Of a stretch of DNA of 64,000 nucleotides, positions 56,257-64,000 are shown piece by piece; the first letter of the stretch is position 1; every line of letters begins with the position of its first letter. The position numbers and the translations under genes were made by a program. The DNA comes from Lepidodermella squamata. Taxonomy: Eukaryota > Gastrotricha. The stretch lies in assembly GCA_047495785.1 (NCBI GenBank), contig JBLDXI010000023.1:496001-560000 (forward strand), given 5' to 3'. The notes under the pieces were generated by a model. That model did no database searches and was not told the origin of the DNA. It saw only the letters and a list, made by a program, of their open reading frames with translations.

Positions 56257-56652
56257 CTGTTAGGCTGCGACAGCTGGTTTACTCGCATTAAAATCAATCA
56301 GTTCAGAATGGGCACCGATGCCAATGAAACAGCGATTGACTTCATGGCAACGATCTGCTTCAACAACGCAAGCGACATGCTGAGATGCAACCAGAAAAAC
56401 TACACGATGCAAATGGTTGAAGATATGATCAATAATGTGACTAGTCAATTGGCAATTGGGGCTGTTGAAACTGATCTGCCTAGAGGTTATGTGGAGCCAT
56501 TCGAGTGGAACCAGGTCACGAAAACAGTTCTTACGTCGTTTTTGTCTCTGGACATGACGGAACTTCGCAGCGGGGTTTCATCAGCACTGACTTCCACTTA
56601 TCCTTGGAGTCTCGTCATTTGTTATGGATTGTTATGGACAAATGCCCGATGA
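56257..56652 (+). CDS. Orphan exon, two-Cys extracellular-type segment
   Basis: After the acceptor TTTTCCAG the frame is open from 56257: LLGCDSWFTRIKINQF, then ICFNNASDMLRCNQKNYTMQ, with several NxS/T sites (NASD, NYT, NVT) and a hydrophobic end TYPWSLVICYGLLW. The spaced cysteines and glycosylation sites suggest an extracellular domain, possibly with a GPI-type tail. An ATG at 56308 could also start translation. Family not recognised. Confidence 0.4.
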   Translation: MLGCDSWFTRIKINQFRMGTDANETAIDFMATICFNNASDMLRCNQKNYTMQMVEDMINNVTSQLAIGAVETDLPRGYVEPFEWNQVTKTVLTSFLSLDMTELRSGVSSALTSTYPWSLVICYGLLWTNAR

Positions 56653-56854
56653 GCTAGTAACATAAATCGCCTTTTAATCTTATAATTTTAGAAAATCCGT
56701 ACTCTAATTGATATATTATTGATATATCGTAAAACGTATAGAATTGTTTTAAATCTTTTTCATCTCCAAGTCGTATGGCATTTCAAATCTCTCTTTGAGA
56801 AGTACCTACTAGCAATTCTGGGTCGAGCAGCCGGCCGGTGATTTAGTCCACACT

Positions 56855-56916
56855 TGAGACTATCATTGGGAATTTGAAAAGGCGACGTGCTGCTTATGGC
56901 ATGCGACGTAGATAGG
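56855..56916 (+). pseudogene. ANK relic, end of block 1
   Basis: TIIGNLKRRRAAYGMRRR and a stop match the RxxIGNLKRRGAAYG segment at the end of block 1 in subfamily B. Nothing else of the gene is present nearby. Confidence 0.75.
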
Positions 56917-58028
56917 ACGCCGCACTAAGAGGTTTTCGGTTGTCATTATTTTCCACCCCAACATCTCTTGTGCTATTTCTGTGTAATTTTGAGCAGATGC
57001 TGCCATTTTATCAGCTGAATTCATCTCTAAAGATGCATATCCTCTTGATAGCATCTCGGAATCCGCGCCAAAAACGTTATTAATTAACTAATTAATTTTG
57101 AATTTTAAATTGAAATTATTAAGAAAATTCGAATTGAGCCCCGACATATTATTTTTTAGGTTGCAAAATATTTGGAATATTGATGAGCTAAAAAGTGAAG
57201 ACGCCTTTTTGTGCGGCGTCATACATTGGACAAACTGAATGTCGCATGCTGATCTGTGGGGGTTTTCCTTCACATCGACTTGATCAAACAATTATCTATA
57301 AATTAGGCTCATAGATTATTATTCCATATCGTGTGAGGAGTAGTTTGAGTCCAAGAACTCCACAATACGAGTCAGGGGTGAGCCTGGGCGATTGATAATT
57401 GGACAATCGATCTAGGCTAATTTCGGTATTCGATTGATTGAATATCGTCCGATATCGACGTGTTGTCTAATTTCCTGTTCCATCAAACATGGAATCCTTT
57501 GTCAATACGACCTTGCCGATAGTCGTCTTGAAATCAGAAGCTCATCCGGACTTCCGTTAACGAGTTAATTGGTGATTTGTGATTTATCGATTTGTGACTT
57601 CCCACTCAAGGGGTTTTTATCTTGATACCTCTGAGATATGGCTATGCGAAAGTCGCCCCATTTCTCCGTGGCAAAGTGACCCCGACTGGAAAAGTCACCC
57701 CATTTGACGGTAAGTAATAGGAAATCGCAAGTAAAGCCGAAAATTTGATTGTTAAATTCCGAGCTAATGCTTCTCGATCAAACTCATCTTTCGCCCTGGG
57801 TCCTAGCCGCCCTCCATTCAGATGGCCAAATGGTATTTCGTGATCCGAGAGCTACTCTAAGAGAAGCCTATTCCTTTTTATGTTACCGTTGAATTCCTTG
57901 ATCGATCGGTTGATTGATCATGCAACGGATCCTTGCTCCGTGTGGCCTACAACCCGCGGTAACAGGGCTAAATAGTGAATTTCCTGAAAATTCAGCTTGC
58001 TTGAAAAGTAGTGCTTCCCAATCAATAC

Positions 58029-58088
58029 CTTGGGAATCAGTTGCTTGGGAAGCAGTTGATTGGGAAGCAATTGCTTGGGAAGCATTTC
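58029..58088. repeat. 15-bp minisatellite, four units
   Basis: Four tandem copies of CTTGGGAAGCAGTTG with small changes. In one plus-strand frame they encode WEA repeats, but no real gene was supported there. Confidence 0.75.
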
Positions 58089-58121
58089 ATAGCGTCTGGA
58101 ATCTGAAACGGCGAATAATAA

Positions 58122-58236
58122 ATCAGTCGTCCAAGTGCGACACCGACGAGTTCATCTACAGTTTCGACGATATCGACAGCCACCACTGTTTGGCCATTGA
58201 CGCCTAGCCATGAGGCAATCGATACTGGTCTACAGC
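58122..58236 (+). pseudogene. ANK linker relic
   Basis: SSTVSTISTATTVWPLTPSH followed by EAIDTGLQ matches the linker of subfamily B; it breaks off at 58236. Confidence 0.75.
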
Positions 58237-58522
58237 GTGAGCATCGGGGCGCCAGGGGTCTCTATTTCTTAATCGTTAATTGTTTTGCATTTTATTTTCC
58301 CCTTCTGTGACAATAGCTGGAGTTGTGTCAGTGCAGGTATAGAGCATATGGTTGATATGATTCACTGTAACTCCAGAGGTTGAGTCGCCCAAACATTTGC
58401 GGAGAAATTAGCTCTTCGATAAATTCTGAGACTCCTAGTCTCATTGAGATCATAAAAGGCGTCAAAAGCTTCATATTCTGCATTATATCTCTGATGATAA
58501 ATAAACGAAAAATTCCATTTTC

Positions 58523-58654
58523 TTGACTTACACCCAGCTATTTTTTACTTTCAAAAGCGTGAACACGCGAATGTGTGAGCTTAACAACATTATGACAGCT
58601 TGATCACGAATAATGTCATGCTATAAAAAATTGTAGCAGAACAACATTCCTCAA
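58523..58654 (+). promoter_or_regulatory. Conserved ANK upstream block (B6)
   Basis: TTGACTTACACCCAG at 58523, ATTATGACAGCTTGATCACG near 58590 and CAGAACAACATTCCTCAA at 58637. Confidence 0.4.
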
Positions 58655-58761
58655 GAAAGTCTTTTCATTGAATTGCTAACACGAGGAAAAGGTTGACGTC
58701 GCGGTTATTTCTTGAATTTTAAAAAATCTGTCTTAGGTATTCTCGTCTAATTCAAAGCCTG

Positions 58762-61700
58762 ATGAGATCGATTTATTTACTATTTGTTGGAATATGCTTT
58801 ACGGGCGCGGATTTGCTGGCTGACTACGACAGCGTAAGACCTTCCTTGTAAGAATCGTAATAAGGCTGCAACTGTTGCTTTGACAGGCTTTTAACCGAGC
58901 TATAATATCGGGTCAATTTTCAACCGTTCGGCAAATGTTGGATTCCGGCCTTGTCGACTCGAATTCATGGTTGTGGTACGGCTATCAAAACGGAGCGCCT
59001 GCTATCATGAATGCAGTTCGGAACAATCAAAGTTACGAAATGGTTGAATTATTACTGAAAAACGGGGCTAATGTTGAGGGTAGGACGATGCGTGGTAGCT
59101 ACGATGACAAAACTCCCCTGCTCTGGGCTACAAGAGTTGGCAGGCTGGATCTAGCCAGACTCCTTGTGGAAAAGTACAGAGCAAGGACTGATGTTACAAC
59201 CAGAAACAATGAGACAGCATTGATGGTTGCCTTTGATGGGACAATCGACCCAAGTTATCTTCGACTTGCTTACTACCTGTTACCATTTGAATCGCCTAAT
59301 TCCAGAAACTCCGCGGGGCAAACTGCCCTGCACAAACTTTGCGGTGCCGCAACAACTAATCCACTGTCTTTCGCTAAATTGCTGGTGGAGGAGTTCAGAA
59401 TGGATGTGAATGCTAGAGATTACAGTGGCAACACGCCTCTGCTAATCGCGGCAAAAGCTGGTTATTCGATCGATCTACTTCAGTACTTGATTGACCAAGG
59501 AGCAGACCCACAGTCGAGAAATAACGGCGGCGATGATATCTTACTTCGAGCTTGTCAAATAGGCCAAACTGAGTTGGGCCACTTAGCTTTTATCAAATTT
59601 GCTATTGAAGTAGGCAGCAGTGATTTGACTTCGAGTTTGAGATTAGCTGCCTGCTTTAATCGTCTTCAGAATCGGGGTGATAACCAGCTCGATGACTGGG
59701 ATCTGGTCGAAATTTTGCAATACTTAGCTAGCAAAGGATTCGATTCCAACGTCAAAGATGGACATTCGGACGACACGGCTCTGCTCGCAGCAGTTTTAAA
59801 TGGTCAAATACATACTCTTGTGGCCCTGCTCGACCTTGGTGCTGATGTGAATGCGACGGATGACAGGGGCAGAACTGGTTTGGACATTGCGACAGCGCGT
59901 AGAAACAAAACTATCATTGGGAATTTGAAAAGGCGAGGTGCCGCGTTTGGCAAGGAACTGGCCAGCGGATCAGCTAGGTCATCGACTAGTCGATCCACTC
60001 CAACTTCGAGTTCATCTACATTTTCGGCGACATCGACAGCTATTACTGCCACCAAAAAGTGGCCAATGACGCCTAGCGATGATGCGATCGAAGCTGCTTT
60101 GCAGCCGATTGCCGGAGCTATACTGAAGGCAAGATCAACTGTGGCTATAGCGTCTACGACTACAAGACTGCTGAACATGTCGGGACAGGGCAGTGACGGC
60201 CAAGTGAGGAAGCTTTCAGCTAATAAATGTTTAAAAATCGCTCAGGAAATTCAAGAAATGCTAACTAGTTAAGTATTTGCCGTTAATGAGCTGTGGCGAC
60301 GTTTGTTGTAGTTAGAAAAGGTGCTTTCAGCAGGTATAAGGTGGGCTAATTCAGTTTCGTTAACTCAAATTAGTTTCAAGGTGCAATAAGCTGATAGCGT
60401 CTCGGATTTGAGCTTGTTTACAAAAGTATCAAGGTGAAAACTGACACAGTAAGATGTTATTTCTCCGCTTATACTTGCCCCCAGTCTCCTTGAAACTGGT
60501 GTAAAGATTAGATTAAATCTGAGATATTCAATGACGCTAAGGATATCTTCGACAGCTGAAAATATCTTATAGCAGATGAAAGCATCAACAATAAATGTAT
60601 GTTTTGCAGCTCTTTACGACAACAAAATCTACCATAAAGAAAGCAGTACGAAGCGAACCGCAGAATGCTCTCTATTCTGTAAGTTGACTTTTCTTGTAAC
60701 TCATTCCGAGGTCTTTAACGAGCTTGTACAGCTGTCCTAGAGTCTAGATTCTAGAGAAGCCTAAAATCAAGGGTTGCAAATTTCCTTCGCGACGTATTTA
60801 CCTGTAACCTTATTTCTTTGTATTTCTCGGCAGAGATTTATAAGCTACATAAAGACTGGGAGCGTTCCTGCTGTTCGCGAAATGATTCGGCTCAATCAAT
60901 CCCGAGGAGACGCGCTTTTAATTGAACACCGCAGTGAAAAAGTAAATTGTGATTATATTGAATACGACCAAGCTTTGCCAGCGGTAGCTGCTGCGTTAAG
61001 CGTGGACAATTCTTCGTCGGAAATGCTCCAACTCCTACTCGAAAACGACGGCGATGTGGATGCAATTCATCCAAATTTCAAGAAATCCGCTCTGATGCTT
61101 GCAGCAGGACAAGGTCGTCTAGATCTGGTTAAACTACTCGTACAATACGGCGCAGATGTTGATTTGGAAGCGAATGGAAGAACGGCGATACTCGACGCTG
61201 CCTCAAAGAATCTTGAAATCGTGAAATTCCTCATTTCGCAAGGAGCTACAAAAAACTTGAATCAAATCATTTTCGAGGCTTGCCGGATTTCCTCAATGCC
61301 TGCTCTCCCCATGGTTAAATTCGCCATTGAGGAGGCTGGGAATTCTGTTTCTGACATTGATATACTGGGTAGAACTCCGCTGGCAGTCGCTGCAATGTAC
61401 CTGAAATCGCCAGATCGATTTCAGGTCTATGAATATCTTCTATCGAAAGGGGCCGATATTAAAACCAGGATGGATTCGATTTGGTACAGATACCGAAACT
61501 ATACATTGCTACATCTGGCAGCTCGTGCAAATGACTTTGAATTGGCATCTATCCTAATCAAAACAGCTGGCATTGGCCTTGACGACCGCGAATCAACTGG
61601 CAAGACTCCGTTGATGATTGCAGCTATCAACAAATCACAAAAGATTGTCAAACTACTCGTTGATTCGGGCGCGGATGTTACGGCGGTTGATGAAGATGGA

Positions 61701-62303
61701 AATAACGCATTTTTGCAGGCATGTAAATACGACGACAAGCCTCTCCTGCGAGCCAGGCGATTCGCTAACTTCACAGGAGTGGACGTGAATTCTCAGAACA
61801 AGCACAACGACACGTGTCTAACCCTAATCAAGGACGAATATCCTTTCAATGGATTTGCCAAGCTTCTGGTCCGAAAAGGCTACGACGTCAATCGTAAACT
61901 GGTAAGAGGCGATACTGTTTTGCACGTCATCGCAACCCGTGGGACCGCAAACAATATTGGAGAGCTGATTGCAGCTGGATCTAATGTCATTGCGCGCAAT
62001 GATGATGGCCAGTCCCCGCTTGATCTGGCTTTGCTATTCGGGAACACCCAAGTTTTAGACATTTTAAGAGCAGTCGAAGCTGTTGTAGCTAAACCGAGAA
62101 GAATAGCGCTTAGCGCTACACTGAAAATGACTACAACAACCGATGTTGAACACGATGACGCAAATGAAGTGGAAGATGAGGAAGTCGGCGATGAAAACGA
62201 TGGAGGCGATGAATTCCACAAGGACAATGCAGACGAGGAGTATAATGCAGCCCGGCACAATTTTGAACGGCTCCCTCCATGCAAATTATTTAACACCGCT
62301 TAA
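58762..62303 (+). CDS. Secreted ankyrin-repeat protein B6, with an extra exon
   Basis: Proposed exons 58762-58833, 58887-60203, 60610-60678 and 60834-62303, all phase 0, give 975 residues. The signal exon is MRSIYLLFVGICFTGADLL. Block 1 opens AFNRAIISGQFSTVRQML; the linker holds MTPSDDAIEAALQPIAGAIL. In paralogues the linker continues STTTRSIARAVRSEPQNELY within one exon; here that end is displaced 400 bp downstream as TTTKSTIKKAVRSEPQNALY, bounded by TTTTGCAG and GTAAGT, with a candidate donor GTGAGG at 60204. So an insertion appears to have become an intron. Without that splice, exon 2 would stop at 60272 and give a block-1-only protein. Block 2 opens RFISYIKTGSVPAVREMI and ends in an acidic tail. 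Confidence 0.8.
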
Positions 62304-63067
62304 TCGTCACGTCGATGTTACATTGCGTCAAAGCAAAAGCTAGATATTCGACAAGTTTGTTCTTGATAAAATCGACCGATTTCGTTTTAAAATAAAAGTG
62401 ATGATTTTGTAATCCCACCAGTTCCTATTTGAATTTCATTGGGCCGTATGCAGTCTCCATCCTCGGAGCTTCTTCCTTGGGTTAAGTCCAGGCCTAGCCT
62501 AGCCATTTCTCTTGTCAGATGTGGCATAATCTCACCCAGACTGAATCGCTCTGGGCTTTCATGCTCGCTAGTAATTCTCCGTATGGCTCGTTTGCAAGCC
62601 TTTCGAGTATCGCATACATAGTATACAAAAAATCGCCTGGTTCTTTTCTTCTGCTTTTTATTAACGATCTGCTTTTTCGTAGATATAGGAAGACTCATAT
62701 CGGGACGACGCATTTACACGTGATAAATATAGATGATCAAATCGAACATGTATTAAACAGGAATAAACAATACATTTATAACACTTGTGTATACGTGAGT
62801 CCATTATGAGTAATTCGTAGTCAATACGAGCGAATTCATCGAAAAATCTCGCAACTTCCAAAATTATTTCAAAATTTTCCCCTAATTCTAAAAATTATTC
62901 CGAATTTTTACGAAATTTTTAAACAAATTTCCACAAAAATTTGCTCACTTAATTGGAATAATTAATTAACTTATTTGCAATTAATCATTTGGACGTTGGT
63001 TTTCGAAAAATCGCTCGTATGGCTATAATAGTTTGAATCACCGATTGCGCACGTGGAGGGTCGATTA
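62304..63067. other. Intergenic with Ly6 upstream remnant
   Basis: 62570-62775 is a diverged copy of the sequence upstream of the Ly6-like genes (shared GACGACGCATTTACACGTGA and AACAGGAATAAACAA), in the same orientation. The expected coding part is not recognisable. The rest is AT-rich. Confidence 0.55.
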
Positions 63068-64000
63068 TCATTTCATTAGACAATGTAACGCTAGGATAGC
63101 GCCTACCACTATTGCCGATGTCGATGACAGCAAATTGGTCGAGTGGATCGAGCGGTCGGCGATGCTTTTCACCGCCACAGGGTTGAGCACAACAGCCGGC
63201 GTGACGTCCCCGTTATCCGGGCACTCATCAGCCGCGAACGCCTCCGTGTTGCACGAATCACCGCAGCACGTGCACCGTGTCGCCGAGGTCCAAATAATCG
63301 AATGCCGCCTTAGCGATATTGTTTGGTACAAGAGCCGGTTCGAAGGTGTGCATTGCTTCGGGAAAACGTCCATTTCCTTCACGCATGAGTAACTAACCAT
63401 CCGACCGGCGCCTTTGTTCTGTAGAAGTTTCAAAACCTGGCAGGAAACACAACCAGATTCTTGCTTCATAGCTTGGCTGATATTTTGTGGCTGTCTGCCC
63501 TCTTCGAAAAGGTAATTCATGAAAAATTGACCGGAATTACACGTGATTCTACTTTGACTGGAACTAACAATAGCTGGTTCAGTAGTAGCGACCAATTCAT
63601 CGGGGCGAATTATGCAGTTTTTCGCCATTTGCTCCGGGCTATTGCAGTTGCTTTCGCAGCAAATGCATTCTCGGGTTATGCCGAACTTTGTTTTGTCCGT
63701 TTGTTCGCTTTTCGAGCATTTTTGAGTGTTAGCGTCCAATTTAGCGCAGATGTAGTGAATTTTCAGGCCAGATTCGTCTAGCAACGACGTCGTCTGACAC
63801 ATTGAACAGCCTGGGACTAGAATTAATGTAGTAGAGACATTTCGCCCGTTTTTCCCGATATCAACTTGTCCGAAGTAGCAATTGATGCCAGTATCGAGGT
63901 TTCTTTCAGGATCTGGGATGTAGACGATTTTTGCAGTTGCCGGTGGACTCGGAGTTGTAGTTGTAGATGTCGTAGTGGTTGTAGTTGTAGTTGACTTTTC
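63068..64000 (-). CDS. Two-domain Ly6/uPAR-like GPI-anchored protein, 5' partial
   Basis: The minus-strand frame is open from the right edge to a stop at 63068, at least 310 residues. It begins in a Thr-rich, likely O-glycosylated stretch (about 13 Thr in a row of 18 residues), then two Ly6-type domains: INCYFG...CSMC...YICAKL...CICCESNCN, and ITCNSG...CVSC...YSCVKE...CTCCGDSCN. Each ends in the CCxxxCN signature. The last 17 residues (TSAIVVGAILALHCLMK) look like a GPI signal. Upstream exons and signal peptide lie outside the window. It shares its class with the genes at 3880 and 12948 but is more distant than those two are to each other. Predicted cell-surface protein. Confidence 0.8.
   Translation of the reverse strand, partial: EKSTTTTTTTTSTTTTPSPPATAKIVYIPDPERNLDTGINCYFGQVDIGKNGRNVSTTLILVPGCSMCQTTSLLDESGLKIHYICAKLDANTQKCSKSEQTDKTKFGITRECICCESNCNSPEQMAKNCIIRPDELVATTEPAIVSSSQSRITCNSGQFFMNYLFEEGRQPQNISQAMKQESGCVSCQVLKLLQNKGAGRMVSYSCVKEMDVFPKQCTPSNRLLYQTISLRRHSIIWTSATRCTCCGDSCNTEAFAADECPDNGDVTPAVVLNPVAVKSIADRSIHSTNLLSSTSAIVVGAILALHCLMK

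Larger units (their letters stand above)
56653..58761. other. Intergenic with two ANK relics
   Basis: Contains ANK fragments at 56855-56916 and 58122-58236, a 15-bp minisatellite at 58029-58088 and the B6 upstream block at 58523-58654. Otherwise no gene was seen. Confidence 0.5.

Noticed and set aside
62387-62713. Minus-strand 108-residue basic ORF.
   Set aside because: Lies largely in non-coding sequence related to the Ly6 upstream region; the frame is not conserved in the other copies.
1-64000. Bacterial or viral origin for the ANK genes.
   Set aside because: Consistent spliceosomal introns in equivalent positions, signal peptides and animal-type neighbours argue for a resident nuclear locus.

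Overview
This is eukaryotic, almost certainly animal, DNA. Coding exons are separated by short GT-AG introns, many about 50 bp, with T-rich acceptors ending TTTCAG. The predicted proteins are secreted or membrane bound. The small introns, the Ly6/uPAR-like CCxxxxCN proteins and the Cys-rich secreted families suggest a nematode or another compact-genome ecdysozoan; that is inference, and no species is claimed.

The dominant content is a tandem family of genes for very large secreted ankyrin-repeat (ANK) proteins of about 920-975 residues. Two subfamilies are present. Subfamily A is the left-edge partial gene (2-2567) and 28506-32505. Subfamily B is 20403-23548, 33403-36542, 38477-41469, 43407-47726, 52193-54775 and 58762-62303. 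The shared plan is a tiny signal-peptide exon (MRSIYLLxFGIC type), an exon with ANK block 1 and a Ser/Thr-rich linker, a phase-0 intron, then an exon with ANK block 2; subfamily B adds an acidic tail. Both blocks open with a related motif, as if one gene arose by internal exon duplication. Subfamily B genes also share an upstream sequence block. The array is turning over: 33403-36542 and 38477-41469 are intact, 58762-62303 is probably intact, two genes carry single frameshifts, one is split by a transposon with a 9-bp target duplication, one is a pseudogene, and at least five shorter ANK relics lie between genes.

Region by region: 1-2.6 kb, ANK gene A1. 3.9-17.1 kb, a tandemly duplicated unit of a minus-strand Ly6-like GPI-anchored protein gene and a plus-strand four-exon Cys-rich secreted protein gene, full of non-autonomous DNA transposons. 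18.5-19.5 kb, an inverted ANK pseudogene. 20.4-23.5 kb, ANK B1. 23.8-25.0 kb, a minus-strand four-helix membrane protein with MARVEL-like topology. 26.5-27.1 kb, a small secreted galaxin-like protein. 28.5-47.7 kb, ANK genes A2, B2, B3 and B4. 49.7-50.4 kb, a Pro/Tyr-rich orphan. 52.2-54.8 kb, ANK pseudogene B5. 55.8-56.7 kb, an orphan exon. 58.8-62.3 kb, ANK B6. 63.1-64.0 kb, a minus-strand two-domain Ly6-like protein running off the right edge.

Taken together this looks like an accessory locus of surface and secreted proteins evolving by tandem duplication, probable gene conversion and transposon insertion. Secreted ANK proteins are uncommon in animals, so the array is the best candidate here for an undescribed system. 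Its function cannot be read from the sequence.
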